A DNA stretch of 64,000 nt from Pseudaquidulcibacter sp041917055 (GTDB lineage: Bacteria; Pseudomonadota; Alphaproteobacteria; Caulobacterales; Aquidulcibacteraceae): positions 153,959-217,958 of the forward strand of contig JAYRYJ010000003.1 in assembly GCA_041917055.1 (NCBI GenBank). Direction: 5' to 3'. Positions 44,399 to 54,376 of this stretch are shown here, piece after piece. Each line of letters opens with the position of its first letter. Within the stretch, counting starts at the first letter, position 1. Position numbers and translations under genes: made by a program. Under the pieces are notes generated by a model. The model was not told the origin of the DNA. It worked only from the letters and a program-made list of their open reading frames with translations, and did not search any database.

Positions 44399-46486
44399 AT
44401 GGAACAGCTCGAGGTCGAGCAAATAATATTTTGGGGCAGTATTTTATCTGCTATCTTAATTATTTCAATTATTACTTATTTTTCGGGATTAATCAAATAC
44501 ATACCAAATAATAGAATTGGTATTTGCGAAAAATTATGGAGTACGAAAGGCTCAGTAAAAGAGGGATTTATCGCCCTAAATGGCGAGGCGGGTTTTGAAG
44601 CAGGTGTATTGCGTGGCGGCTTTCACTTTTTCTTTCCTTATCAATATCGCATTCATAAAATGCCTTTGGTGACAATTCCCCAAGGCAAAATCGGATATAT
44701 TTTTGCACGCGACGGTATGCCATTAGGCGCAACCCAAACCCTTGCGTCAAATGAGCAGAACTATAATTATGAAGATGTTACGGGCTTCATCAAAAATGGC
44801 GGTCAAAAAGGGCCACAAAGAAAAATTCTTCGCGAAGGCACTTATGCGATTAATTTGGTGCAATTCGTAATTATCACATCGGATCAAATTTATTCTTTAA
44901 TGCTTGATAGCGCTGAACAAGAACTTTTCGCGCGAATGAATGAATTGATATTGGAACGAAATGGTTTTGAACCGATAGTTATCAAAGATTCTGACGATAT
45001 GATGGGTGTTGTTACCGTTCATGACGGTGATTCTTTGGCAGCAGACCAAATTATTGCGCCAAAAGTTGGTGATGACCCGAATAAAGTCGAAACTTTTCAC
45101 AATAATTTCCAAGACCCAGAGGCATTTTTGCGCGCTGGAGGTCGCCGTGGTCGCCAATTGCAGGTTTTGGTCGAGGGTTCATATTATATCAATCGCCTTT
45201 TCGCGACCGTGGAAATGACACCGAAAACCGTTGTTGAAGTCGGCACGGTCGGGGTTGTGGTTTCATATACCGGTGATTTCGGCTCTGACAAATCGGGCGA
45301 AACCTATCGCCACGGTGAACTTGCCGAAGTTGGCAAACGCGGTGTGTGGGAAACCCCGCTTCTTCCCGGCAAATATGCCTTCAACACTTATGCTGGAAAG
45401 GTCATAATGGTTCCGACCACCAATTTCATTTTGAAATGGGAAACTGCGGCGGTCGGTTCACACAAATATGATGAAAACCTAGCGGAAGTATCACTTATTA
45501 CCAAAGACGCGTTTGAACCGTCTTTGCCATTATCTGTCGTTGTGCATATCGATTATCGCAAAGCGCCACTTGTGGTGCAAAGATTCGGTGATGTGAAACG
45601 CTTAGTCGAACAAACTTTGGACCCAATGGTTTCGGCCTATTTCAAAAACGTCGGTCAAACCAGAACTTTAATTCAATTATTACAAGACAGAAGCGAAATT
45701 CAAGAAACCGCAAGTATCGGTATGAAAGAGAAATTTGCACATTATAATCTTGAACTTGAAGAAGTTTTGATAGGCACACCAAAAGCCGGTGGCGAAGGGA
45801 CAGGCGGCGAACAGATTGAGAAAATCCTCACTCAATTGCGCCTCCGTCAAATCGCCGAGGAGCAAATTGAAACTTATAACCAGCAAGAAAAAGCCGCCGT
45901 CAAAGAACGCGCACTAAGAGAAGCTGAATCGCGTGCCAAGCAGCAAGCAAGCATAACTGAATCAGAATTATCAATCACGGTTCAGGCCAATGAAGGTAAA
46001 GCATCTTTCGCGCGCTCCCAACAAGAGGCGGACAGAATTCGAACCTTGGCCCAGGCTGAATCTGACAAAATCTCACGCCTTGCAGAAGGTGAAGCTAAAC
46101 GTGTTGAACTGATGGCAAATGCCGAAGCCTTGAAAGCAACACGCGTCGGTATCGGTCAGGCGATTGCGATTGAAGAACAAGTGCGCGCTTATGGCGGCCC
46201 GAAATTCCAACTTACTCAACAAGTAATGAACAGATTAGCAGAAGCAATTGAAACTTCAGGGATTGATATTGTTCCGAAAATTTCAATGTCGGGTTCGCAG
46301 GAAAATGGTGGTCAAAATGGCGGAAATACCATGTTTGAATCGCTTTTGGCTTTATTCTTATCCGATAAAATGGGGCTTGATGTTACCAATAAATCGGGTG
46401 CGGCAAGCAAAGAGACGCAAAAAATCAAAAACCGCCTTCGCGCTGAAGCCGCGAAAAGCGCAGATGATGAAGCGGCGGACGAATAA
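44399..46486 (+). CDS. SPFH/band 7 (flotillin-like) membrane protein
   Basis: The protein of 695 residues has one N-terminal membrane helix (~12-32), SPFH-type strands (YIPNNRIGICEKLW, VVEVGTVGVVVSYTG, LPLSVVVHIDYRKAPLVVQRFG), a long Ala/Glu-rich coiled coil (~490-600, typical of flotillins), and a Gly/Asn-rich linker before an acidic tail. It is longer than usual flotillins because of an extra segment (~80-280). Flotillin-type proteins scaffold membrane microdomains. The ATG at 44399 has GGAGG five bases upstream. No NfeD partner lies next to it. Confidence 0.8.
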   Translation: MEQLEVEQIIFWGSILSAILIISIITYFSGLIKYIPNNRIGICEKLWSTKGSVKEGFIALNGEAGFEAGVLRGGFHFFFPYQYRIHKMPLVTIPQGKIGYIFARDGMPLGATQTLASNEQNYNYEDVTGFIKNGGQKGPQRKILREGTYAINLVQFVIITSDQIYSLMLDSAEQELFARMNELILERNGFEPIVIKDSDDMMGVVTVHDGDSLAADQIIAPKVGDDPNKVETFHNNFQDPEAFLRAGGRRGRQLQVLVEGSYYINRLFATVEMTPKTVVEVGTVGVVVSYTGDFGSDKSGETYRHGELAEVGKRGVWETPLLPGKYAFNTYAGKVIMVPTTNFILKWETAAVGSHKYDENLAEVSLITKDAFEPSLPLSVVVHIDYRKAPLVVQRFGDVKRLVEQTLDPMVSAYFKNVGQTRTLIQLLQDRSEIQETASIGMKEKFAHYNLELEEVLIGTPKAGGEGTGGEQIEKILTQLRLRQIAEEQIETYNQQEKAAVKERALREAESRAKQQASITESELSITVQANEGKASFARSQQEADRIRTLAQAESDKISRLAEGEAKRVELMANAEALKATRVGIGQAIAIEEQVRAYGGPKFQLTQQVMNRLAEAIETSGIDIVPKISMSGSQENGGQNGGNTMFESLLALFLSDKMGLDVTNKSGAASKETQKIKNRLRAEAAKSADDEAADE

Positions 46487-46508
46487 TTTTACTGGCGAAA
46501 AAAGGATT

Positions 46509-46534
46509 GGGGCGCAGGAAATTGCGCCCCTTTT
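46509..46534 (+). terminator. Terminator after the SPFH gene, probably bidirectional
   Basis: GGGGCGCA and TGCGCCCC pair perfectly around GGAAAT and are followed by TTTT. On the other strand an A-rich run upstream becomes TTTTTT, so the convergent lyase gene could use it too. Confidence 0.8.
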
Positions 46535-47582
46535 ATATGCCATAAATCTCTTTAAATTCCGAGTCTTTTGATGCCACCAATTTTGCGGTATCAACCATTA
46601 CTTTGGCCTGTTTCCAGGTCGCATCGTCTTGCATTTTGCCGTCAAGCATTGCTACTCCCGAACCGTCGGGCATGGCTTCAAGAATGCGTTTGGCGAATGC
46701 GACTTCGGCGGGGTCTGGGCTAAAAACACGTTTTGCAATTGCGACTTGATTGGGGTGTAATGACCAAGCGCCGGCGCACCCCATCAAGAACGCATTTCGG
46801 AATTGTTGCTCACAGGCGTCCAAATCGGCAATATCACCGAATGGGCCATAAAATGCCTTAATGCCCGCCGCTTGGCAGGCATCAACCATTTTCGCAATTG
46901 TATAATGCCATAAATCTTGTTGAACCGAACCACGCGCCGAACCATCTTCATTGGCGTCAGATAAAACGCGATACATTGGGTGACCACCGCCGACGCGTGT
47001 TGTTTTCATGGCACGGCTTGCCGCCAAATCAGCAGGGCCAAGTGAAATGCCCTGCATTCTCGGCGAGGAAAGCGCGATTGCATCGACATTTGCCACACCT
47101 TCGGCGGTTTCCAAAATCGCGTGAAGCAAAATCGGTTTTTTAACGCCTGCTTTAGCCTCTAATTGTGCCAATAATTGATCGACATAATGAATGTCCCAAA
47201 CGCCTTCGACTTTGGGAATCATAATTACATCCAATTTATCGCCCACTGCAGAAACGATTTCGGTCAAATCGTCCAGAAACCAAGGGGAATTAAGGCAATT
47301 CACACGCGTCCAAAGGCCTGTTCCGATTGCGCGAAAATCCGTTGCCTGTGCCATTTTTATGAAGCCCGCTCTCGCGTTTTCTTTTTCTGTTGCCGGAATA
47401 GCGTCTTCAAGATTGCCCAATATGACATCGACGGTTTTGGCAATTTCCGGCACTTTTGCGACCACTTTATCCAAGTGTGGCGGCACAAAATGTATCATTC
47501 TTTGCACTTCAATCGGTAGTTCACGATATGGCATTGGCGCACCAATTGCCAGAGGCTTATAAAAAGAACGCGGCGTTTTCAT
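46533..47582 (-). CDS. HpcH/HpaI aldolase family CoA-ester lyase (malyl-CoA lyase-like)
   Basis: The protein of 349 residues matches the citrate-lyase-beta/malyl-CoA lyase family: VDVILGNLEDAIPATEKENAR, LWTRVNCLNSPWFLDD, LDVIMIPKVEGVWDI with the active-site K and E, ILLHAILETAEGVANVDAI, and GPADLAASRAMKT. The C-terminal GAWSLHPNQVAIAKRVFSP is the usual lid region. Substrate may be malyl-CoA, methylmalyl-CoA or a related ester. The start at 47582 has GGGGA six bases upstream; 47594 is the alternative. Confidence 0.85.
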   Translation of the reverse strand: MKTPRSFYKPLAIGAPMPYRELPIEVQRMIHFVPPHLDKVVAKVPEIAKTVDVILGNLEDAIPATEKENARAGFIKMAQATDFRAIGTGLWTRVNCLNSPWFLDDLTEIVSAVGDKLDVIMIPKVEGVWDIHYVDQLLAQLEAKAGVKKPILLHAILETAEGVANVDAIALSSPRMQGISLGPADLAASRAMKTTRVGGGHPMYRVLSDANEDGSARGSVQQDLWHYTIAKMVDACQAAGIKAFYGPFGDIADLDACEQQFRNAFLMGCAGAWSLHPNQVAIAKRVFSPDPAEVAFAKRILEAMPDGSGVAMLDGKMQDDATWKQAKVMVDTAKLVASKDSEFKEIYGI

Positions 47583-47612
47583 AGCTTTCCCCATCTTTTC
47601 GCAAGTGCGAAA

Positions 47613-48581
47613 TCAAGTCTTTTTACCAAGTGGGTGTTTGGTTTCAACTAAATTCTTTAGTTTTTGATATGCGACATGAGTATATATTTGGGTTGTTGAA
47701 ATATCGGCATGGCCCAACATTGCCTGCACCACTCTTAAATCCGCCCCGCCGTCCAATAAGTGAGTGGCAAAAGCATGGCGCAACACATGCGGTGACAATT
47801 TTTCGGGATTTAGCCCTGCCATGATTGCGATTTTATCTAATAGGCGCGCAAATTGCCGCCTTCCGAAATGGCCCTCTTTGGTATTTGCCGGAAAAAGGAA
47901 TTGTACCGCTTTTTGTGCGCGAAGGGAATTTTTGGGAAGTGAAATCTCGCGCACTTTCAACCATTCACGCAATGCCGCGCGCGATGGGCCGCCAATTGGA
48001 ATAAGGCGTTCTTTATCACCTTTTCCACGAATTATTATGGCTTCTAAAGTGTCGTTTTCCAATTCGCGTAAATCTATTGCTTTTATCGGAAGCGAAACCA
48101 ATTCCGTGACACGCAGACCTGCGCCATAGCATAATTCCAACATGCAATTAGCGCGCATGGCCTCTATGCCGTCCAATTCGTCTATTGCGCACAAAAGCGC
48201 TTCGATTTCGTCTTGGGAAACCAATTTTGGTAATGGGCGCGCGGCCTTTAATGCTTCCCACCGCGTTGTCGGGTCAATTTCGCAAATACCTTCTCGCAAT
48301 GCGAAAAGGAATAATTGGCGTAAGGCGCTACGTCGTCTTTGAATTGTGGCTTCGCTCAATCCACGCGTGCTTAAGTCAATGGCATAAGCATTTATAGTTT
48401 CATGATTGATTTGTTCCAAGTTTACAATGGATTTGAAATTTTGTGCCAAGAAATCGCTAAAATCTTCAAAATCACGGGCATAGGCGGCGATTGTGTTTTT
48501 ACTTGCGCCTTTTTCAACGCCTTGCATTTCCAAAAATTGTCGAAAAATTTCAATCAATTGGCTTGCCCCAATCAGGAACAT
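47613..48581 (-). CDS. xerD: Tyrosine recombinase XerD-like
   Basis: The protein of 322 residues has an N-terminal SAM-like core-binding domain and the catalytic residues in ELCYGAGLRVTELVSL (Arg), HVLRHAFATHLL (HxxR), and LGHADISTTQIYTHV (His and Tyr). XerC/XerD resolve chromosome dimers at dif. Length and position near aroK suit XerD in alphaproteobacteria. The start at 48581 (MFLIGASQL) is chosen; the frame is open upstream and overlaps the previous gene. Confidence 0.88.
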   Translation of the reverse strand: MFLIGASQLIEIFRQFLEMQGVEKGASKNTIAAYARDFEDFSDFLAQNFKSIVNLEQINHETINAYAIDLSTRGLSEATIQRRRSALRQLFLFALREGICEIDPTTRWEALKAARPLPKLVSQDEIEALLCAIDELDGIEAMRANCMLELCYGAGLRVTELVSLPIKAIDLRELENDTLEAIIIRGKGDKERLIPIGGPSRAALREWLKVREISLPKNSLRAQKAVQFLFPANTKEGHFGRRQFARLLDKIAIMAGLNPEKLSPHVLRHAFATHLLDGGADLRVVQAMLGHADISTTQIYTHVAYQKLKNLVETKHPLGKKT

Positions 48582-50394
48582 CCGATTTCGGTTTGGGTTC
48601 GGTTTTTGGTTTTGACTTCGCCACAGGGGTAGGCTTAGAATCACTTTTCACAACCGGCTTTGAAACCGATTTTGGGGTTTCAATTTTTGGTGCCGCTTTA
48701 GACGCATCAGGTTTTTTTGCCTCTGGCGCTTGGGTTTTGGGCTTTGTAATAGGCGCTTTTTCAGAGGGTTTCGGTTTTGAAACTTCCGGGGTTTTCGGTT
48801 TTGTTGGTGGCGCAATTACCGGCGGTGGTTTTGGTTGAGTAAATGAAATATTTTGCGAAATTAAACAATATATTGCAAGCTCTCTTGCCTCGCTCTTAAA
48901 GCCTACTGAATTAAGCGCACCGACAATCCGTGACAGGCTGATTGGGTCAATAGTTGTGGGCCTTAGGTTTTGTGTCGCCAAATGCGCCAATAATGCGGTT
49001 TGTGCGCGCGCTTTTTCATTTGCGGCATCCTCCATCGCCATTAGGATTTGCGCAACGCCATCACCACTCGACGGCAAAATCGCCTCTATCGGCGAAAAAT
49101 TCTCAATCTCAATACCCAATTTGGACGCAATAATTAATTCGCCAATCGCTTTAAAATAATCTTTTGATCCGGTATCAAGACCCATTAAACGCGATTTTGC
49201 ATCAAGTGTTTTGGGATTTTTCGCAATGTCTAAGGCGAATTTTAGCGATGGATTGATAGCTTCATTTAGATTGACGAATTTTTGAGCCGCCACCAAGTCA
49301 GAAGCTAACAAGGCCGCCGCACCAAATAATGGCGCGTCATCAATCGAAACGATGCGGGCATTTTGGAACTCAGATTTATATGAATTAGCAATCGCATAAA
49401 AATCAGTGATTTCGACCGCTTTTTTCAAATTGAATGCCATGGTTTCTTCAAATGAAGGTTCTATTGGCGACTCACCTTCAACTGGATTAATTGGCGGCGG
49501 CGGATTGATATGCTCAATCGAATCCGCGTCAATCGCGCCAAAGTTTGCGGCGGCTATTGAGGCATCAAATCCCAATTTTTCATTTGATAGTTTGATGGCA
49601 TTTGCGGTCTTGTAATAGAAATGCGAAAACCCTTCGGCTTTGGGTTTCAAATTCGCGGCATTGGAAATCGCATAAGCCATTCCGCTATCGCTATTAAAAT
49701 CAAGGGAAACCGCAGGTGCGCCGCCGGATTTCAAAGATGACAAATAAATAATGGCATTATTCATCCAAATATTTGGCGACGCGCCAATCTGATTTGCAAT
49801 ATCAATATTCAAAAGCGCTGCCGATTTTTCATTGTTCAAAGCATAGCATCCGGCCCGCATTTCCAAAAATTTCTTGTTAGGCTTTTCGGGTTTGGTTGCA
49901 TCTATCAGCGCGCAAGCGTCTTCATTTTTGGATTCATAAAAAAGATTATCGATATATTTATTGGCAAAATCCTCCCCCGCTTTTTCCAAATCATAATTCG
50001 CGGCAAGGCGGTTTGCAGTTTTGATTTCGCCGATCTCGATGGCCGCTAAAAACCGCGCCTCTGACAATTTTGGATAGGCTTTTGCGGGTGGAAGGCCGCC
50101 CGAAAACACTAATGATTGCGATAAATGTAGAAGCGGAAGAAATTTGTTTTGCGCCTTAATTTTTAAAAGCGCGAGTTCGAGAGTTTTAGTATCCGAATTA
50201 AGCCAGATATCGCTTTTTTGCGCCTTTAAATATGGTAAATCTTCATAAATTCCCCAATAGCCATTCTCTTTCAATTCACTCTTGGTAATTTTTGAGATTG
50301 CAGGAAGTGCGGACTTATTGGCATCTTGCGCCGATGAAACTTTGCCAATAAGCGAAAGCCCAATTAGAAAATAGATTGATGAGTGTTTAATCAT
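48550..50394 (-). CDS. Large exported hypothetical protein with a Lys/Pro-rich tail
   Basis: The 614-residue protein has a signal peptide (~1-22), a helical TPR-like body (~60-500), and a tail (~510-614) made almost only of Pro, Lys, Ser, Thr, Glu and Val, such as PKTPEVSKPKPSEKAP. A proline-rich loop PPPPINPVEGESPIEPSFEE divides the body. The last 32 bases overlap xerD. Similar proteins beside xerD and aroK are recalled in Caulobacterales, but their function is unknown. Confidence 0.75.
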   Translation of the reverse strand: MIKHSSIYFLIGLSLIGKVSSAQDANKSALPAISKITKSELKENGYWGIYEDLPYLKAQKSDIWLNSDTKTLELALLKIKAQNKFLPLLHLSQSLVFSGGLPPAKAYPKLSEARFLAAIEIGEIKTANRLAANYDLEKAGEDFANKYIDNLFYESKNEDACALIDATKPEKPNKKFLEMRAGCYALNNEKSAALLNIDIANQIGASPNIWMNNAIIYLSSLKSGGAPAVSLDFNSDSGMAYAISNAANLKPKAEGFSHFYYKTANAIKLSNEKLGFDASIAAANFGAIDADSIEHINPPPPINPVEGESPIEPSFEETMAFNLKKAVEITDFYAIANSYKSEFQNARIVSIDDAPLFGAAALLASDLVAAQKFVNLNEAINPSLKFALDIAKNPKTLDAKSRLMGLDTGSKDYFKAIGELIIASKLGIEIENFSPIEAILPSSGDGVAQILMAMEDAANEKARAQTALLAHLATQNLRPTTIDPISLSRIVGALNSVGFKSEARELAIYCLISQNISFTQPKPPPVIAPPTKPKTPEVSKPKPSEKAPITKPKTQAPEAKKPDASKAAPKIETPKSVSKPVVKSDSKPTPVAKSKPKTEPKPKSDVPDWGKPID

Positions 50395-50521
50395 AACGCT
50401 TTATGTCCGGGATTTGTCGCCAAAATATGGCACAAATGTCAATTTATTTGCAATGGTTTTGCAACAGTAGCTATGGACTAAAGGTATTCTATTAATCTAT
50501 TATAAATTCGAAGTCTAAACC

Positions 50522-51145
50522 ATGCCGCAGCAAACCAAAACCAGTAAAACCGCGATGAATTTTTCGCCAAAACTCAAAAAGACCGTCGCTTTGGTCGGGC
50601 TAATGGGTGCAGGCAAATCGACTGTCGGGCGCAGGCTTGCCAATGCTTTGGGCGTCAAATTTTGTGACGCCGATGATGAAATTGTAATTGCAGCGGGAAG
50701 ACCAATTCCCGATATTTTTGCCGAACGCGGTGAAGAAGAATTTCGTGCCGGTGAAAGACGCGTGATTGCACGGCTTTTGGACGGCGAACCTCATATTTTG
50801 GCAACAGGTGGCGGGGCATTTATGAACCCTTTGACCAGAATTTTGATGCGTGAAAAAGCGGCGACAATTTGGTTGAGGGCGGATTTAGAGACCCTTTTAC
50901 ACCGCGTAGCACGCCGCAATGATCGTCCGCTTTTACAAAACACCGATCAAAGAAAAACCATGGAAAAACTTATTTCCATTCGCTACCCGATATATAAACA
51001 GGCCGATATTATTGTCGATTCCATGGATGGGCCGCATCAATTAACAGTTAATAATGTCATTCGCGCATTGCATAAAAATGATATTATCGAGGGTGTCGGC
51101 GATAATATTGACGAATTTATTAGCCTTTTCGCGACGAAGGATTGA
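50522..51145 (+). CDS. aroK: Shikimate kinase
   Basis: The 207-residue protein has the P-loop GLMGAGKST (~27-35), the shikimate-binding DADDEI and FRAGERRVI, ATGGGAFM, and the lid Arg in RNDRPLLQ. It makes shikimate-3-phosphate. The stop overlaps the start region of aroB, so the two are coupled. Confidence 0.96.
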   Translation: MPQQTKTSKTAMNFSPKLKKTVALVGLMGAGKSTVGRRLANALGVKFCDADDEIVIAAGRPIPDIFAERGEEEFRAGERRVIARLLDGEPHILATGGGAFMNPLTRILMREKAATIWLRADLETLLHRVARRNDRPLLQNTDQRKTMEKLISIRYPIYKQADIIVDSMDGPHQLTVNNVIRALHKNDIIEGVGDNIDEFISLFATKD

Positions 51146-51147
51146 TG

Positions 51148-52254
51148 ATGGACATTATTAATATCAATCTTGGCAATCGCAAATATGACATAAAACTTGG
51201 CAAAGGCCTTTTGCAATTTGGCGCAAGTGAAATCGCGCCATTCTTGGGGCGCAATAAAGTCCATATTATTGCAGACGACAAAGCATATTCAATGCATGGA
51301 AGCCAATTCCACGAAAGCCTTAATCACGCAAAAATAGCGACAAATTTGATTATTGTTTCGGGCGGCGAAAAAACCAAAAGTTTTGCGGTTTTCGAAAACG
51401 TAATTGAAAATCTATTACAAAATGGCACTGAGCGCGGTGATTTGATTATTGCCTTTGGCGGCGGCGTTGTTGGGGATTTAACCGGGTTTGTTGCGGGTGT
51501 GGTCAATAGGGGCATAGATTTCATTCAAATCCCCACCACACTTTTATCACAAGTCGATTCATCTGTTGGCGGCAAAACCGCAATTAACGCAAAGGCGGGT
51601 AAAAACCTTGTTGGCGTTTTTCATCAGCCGCGATTAGTTCTTATTGATACGCAAGTTTTGGACACTTTGGACAGGCGCGATATATTGGCGGGCTTTGCCG
51701 AAATATTCAAAATTGGTCTGATTAATGATGCCGAGTTCTTTGAATATTGCGAAACCCACTTCGCAAAAATTATCAATGAAAACCAAGACGAACGCCATTA
51801 TGCAATCAAAAAAGCCGTCGAAGCCAAAGCAAAAATCGTTATTGAAGACGAGACCGAAAAAGGCGTGCGCGCTTTATTAAACCTTGGTCATACTTTCGCC
51901 CATGCAATTGAGGCGGCGGTCGAATATGATGAAACCAAATGGCGACATGGTGAGGCGGTTGCCAATGGCATTTATTTAGCCGCACGATATTCAATGCGAA
52001 TTGGCATTTTGGCGGCGGCGGTTTGCGAAAGGATTTGCGACTTCATTAAAAATTGTGGCTATAAAACCGGGATTGATAATTCGTTTGACGCGACACATAT
52101 GATTGAAACTATGTTAAAGGACAAAAAGGCATCAAATAGCCAAATCAATCTTATTCTTTTGAAAGACATTGGCGCGGCCTATATTCATAAAAATGCTGAT
52201 GCTGAAGATTTGAAGGCGTTTTTACAAAGCGAAATCGAATTAGGTTTGAATTGA
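51148..52254 (+). CDS. aroB: 3-dehydroquinate synthase
   Basis: The protein of 368 residues has the AroB motifs GGEKTKSF, ERGDLIIAFGGGVVGDLTGF, IPTTLLSQVDSSVGGKTAIN, KNLVGVFHQP, and the Zn-binding LNLGHTFAHAIE and HGEAVANGI. It catalyses the first ring-forming step of the shikimate pathway. The ATG at 51148 has AAGGA six bases upstream. Confidence 0.96.
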   Translation: MDIININLGNRKYDIKLGKGLLQFGASEIAPFLGRNKVHIIADDKAYSMHGSQFHESLNHAKIATNLIIVSGGEKTKSFAVFENVIENLLQNGTERGDLIIAFGGGVVGDLTGFVAGVVNRGIDFIQIPTTLLSQVDSSVGGKTAINAKAGKNLVGVFHQPRLVLIDTQVLDTLDRRDILAGFAEIFKIGLINDAEFFEYCETHFAKIINENQDERHYAIKKAVEAKAKIVIEDETEKGVRALLNLGHTFAHAIEAAVEYDETKWRHGEAVANGIYLAARYSMRIGILAAAVCERICDFIKNCGYKTGIDNSFDATHMIETMLKDKKASNSQINLILLKDIGAAYIHKNADAEDLKAFLQSEIELGLN

Positions 52255-53534
52255 TGGACGGACTTTTAATCACTTTTTCGATTGTTATGGTCTTAATTGC
52301 CCTTAATGCGTTTTTTTCATTGGCGGAAACGGCATTGACCGCCGCGTCACGGGCGAAAATGGCGACCCTCGAAAAAGAAGGGGACACCAAGGCCGCGCGC
52401 GTAAACCAATTATTGGAAGAACGCGCCGAAATGATTGGTGCAATTCTTTTGGGTTCAAACCTTGTTACAATCGGTGCATCGGCTATTTCAACCGCAATTT
52501 TGACCAAGACTTATGGCCCTGCGGGGGCGGCAATTTCAACCCTTATCCTCACGCCCTTGCTTCTGATTTTTGGGGAAATATTACCAAAGTCCATGGCAAT
52601 CAATGGTGCAGACGATATAGCGCGCGGTGTCTCATTTCCAGTGCGCATTATGGTGAAAATCCTTGCCCCTATCATGTGGGTTATCACCGGTCTTGTTAGT
52701 CTTTTGATGAAAATTATGGGGATTCAAGGCGAAGTTTACACCACAGAACAGGCGCTTGCCGAAATTCGTGGCGCAGTGGAATTGGGCCGTCAATCGGGCC
52801 ATATCGAAAAAGAAGACCAGGCGCGTTTGGGCGGTATCTTGGATTTGCAGGAATTAGATGTCTCCGACATTATGGTGCATCGCAAAAATATGAAGACTCT
52901 TGATATTTCGCTACCGCCGCGTGAAATATTGAACCAAATTATTTCAACCCCGCATTCGAGAATTCCTTTATATCAAGATGAGGCGGAGAATATCGTCGGG
53001 GTTTTGCACACCAAGGATTTATTGCGCGCACTTGCCGATAATGACGGTGATGTTGAAAAAATTTCGATTGACGCAATAATGAAGAAACCGTGGTTTGTGC
53101 CGGATACCACAACATTAAAAGAACAATTGGAAGAATTCCTAAAACAAAGAAACCATTTCGCGATTGTGGTCGATGAATATGGTGTTTTGCAAGGTCTCGT
53201 GACGCTTGAAGACGTCTTAGAAGAAATCGTTGGTGAAATTGTTGACGAGCATGATATTGCCAAGCAAGGCATAAGGCCACAAGCAGATGGTTCAATTAAT
53301 GTCGATGGTTGGGTTCCAATTCGTGACGTAAATCGCCACATGGATTGGGAATTGCCGGATGAAGACGCGGTTACAGTGGCAGGATTAGTTCTGCATGAAG
53401 CGCAAACGATTCCCAATATTGGCCAAAGTTTTTCGTTTCACGGTTTTAGATTTGTAATCCTGCGCCGCCAAAGAAACCAAATAATGGCGATAAGAATTAT
53501 TCCCGAACCAAAGAATGAAAGCGATGAGGATTGA
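52254..53534 (+). CDS. CNNM/CorC-type transporter-associated protein with CBS domains
   Basis: The protein of 426 residues has an N-terminal DUF21 membrane domain (~1-180: FFSLAETALTAASRAKM, GEILPKSMAI), a tandem CBS pair (~205-330), and a C-terminal CorC_HlyC domain (~345-425). These proteins are linked to Mg or Co efflux. The start overlaps the aroB stop (TGATG). Confidence 0.9.
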   Translation: MDGLLITFSIVMVLIALNAFFSLAETALTAASRAKMATLEKEGDTKAARVNQLLEERAEMIGAILLGSNLVTIGASAISTAILTKTYGPAGAAISTLILTPLLLIFGEILPKSMAINGADDIARGVSFPVRIMVKILAPIMWVITGLVSLLMKIMGIQGEVYTTEQALAEIRGAVELGRQSGHIEKEDQARLGGILDLQELDVSDIMVHRKNMKTLDISLPPREILNQIISTPHSRIPLYQDEAENIVGVLHTKDLLRALADNDGDVEKISIDAIMKKPWFVPDTTTLKEQLEEFLKQRNHFAIVVDEYGVLQGLVTLEDVLEEIVGEIVDEHDIAKQGIRPQADGSINVDGWVPIRDVNRHMDWELPDEDAVTVAGLVLHEAQTIPNIGQSFSFHGFRFVILRRQRNQIMAIRIIPEPKNESDED

Positions 53535-54117
53535 GTTTGACGAACTTTTCACGGGCAAAGATATGCGTATGGCAAATGGCGCAATTGAGGCCCTTGATAT
53601 CTGTCTTACAAATCCCGAACGCATAAGTGAATTGATTGAATTGATACGAACAGGCACACCTAAACACAAAATGTGTGCTGCCGATGCGTTGGAAAAAATA
53701 AGCGCCCAGTCGCCGCAATTATTGGATAGGTTCAATCTCGAATTGCTCGAAATTTCGAAAATTGAAACTCAACAAGAAGTTAGATGGCATATTGCGCAAA
53801 TTGCACCGCGCCTGACTTTTGGTGAAATTGAGGCGCGTGAATGGGTGGCGGTTTTCAAATCCTATCTCAAAGACAAAAGCCGAATTGTCGTAACTTTTGC
53901 CATGAATGCGATTTGGGAAATCTCCAAAAAACACAATTTACCCGGCGCGCGCGAAATTGTTGAAGAATTGGCAACAAATGGCGCACCGAGTGTAAGGGTG
54001 CGGGCCAGAAAGATTCTAAATTCTAATAAATCGCGGGCGTATCCAATTTCAAAGCCATCGCATGTACGACTTTCATTTCGTCGCTTAATAAGTCCAAAAC
54101 CATTCTTTGGCGATTAA
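53524..54117 (+). CDS. HEAT-like repeat protein
   Basis: The protein of about 197 residues has paired helices (GTPKHKMCAADALEKISAQ, DKSRIVVTFAMNAIWEIS, NGAPSVRVRARKIL) and no other domain. The start overlaps the preceding gene. Its last ~95 bases run antisense through bolA, so the final ~30 residues (rich in Ser, Arg and Pro) are probably not conserved. Function unknown. Confidence 0.65.
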   Translation: MRIEFDELFTGKDMRMANGAIEALDICLTNPERISELIELIRTGTPKHKMCAADALEKISAQSPQLLDRFNLELLEISKIETQQEVRWHIAQIAPRLTFGEIEAREWVAVFKSYLKDKSRIVVTFAMNAIWEISKKHNLPGAREIVEELATNGAPSVRVRARKILNSNKSRAYPISKPSHVRLSFRRLISPKPFFGD

Positions 54118-54340
54118 GCCTTGAAACGCCTGCGAATTTTTCTGAAATAATGCGCACACTAAAATGGCTTTCGGCGGGGCCTTCATATCCCTCGCCCATT
54201 TTTTCAAAAAATTCGCGAACGCCGCCGTGTGTTGAATGGCCCGCACTATCATTGACAATTTCCAATAAAATTGGTTGAAGGGCGTCTTCTAGTTTTTGCC
54301 TTATTTTGGCTTCTATCGGTCCCAAAATTTGCTCCCACAC
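54023..54340 (-). CDS. bolA: BolA-family protein
   Basis: The 105-residue protein has the BolA signature: IVNDSAGHSTHGG, ESHFSVRIISEKFAG, LNRQRMVLDLL and VHAMALKL. BolA proteins act with monothiol glutaredoxins in iron-sulfur and stress functions. Between NDSAGHS and ESHF there is a ~18-residue insert (VREFFEKMGEGYEG), longer than in E. coli BolA. It is divergent from the J-domain gene, a common alphaproteobacterial arrangement. Confidence 0.88.
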   Translation of the reverse strand: MWEQILGPIEAKIRQKLEDALQPILLEIVNDSAGHSTHGGVREFFEKMGEGYEGPAESHFSVRIISEKFAGVSRLNRQRMVLDLLSDEMKVVHAMALKLDTPAIY

Positions 54341-54376
54341 TTGTTAAATTGATAAAACAGCACCATAATATTAAAT

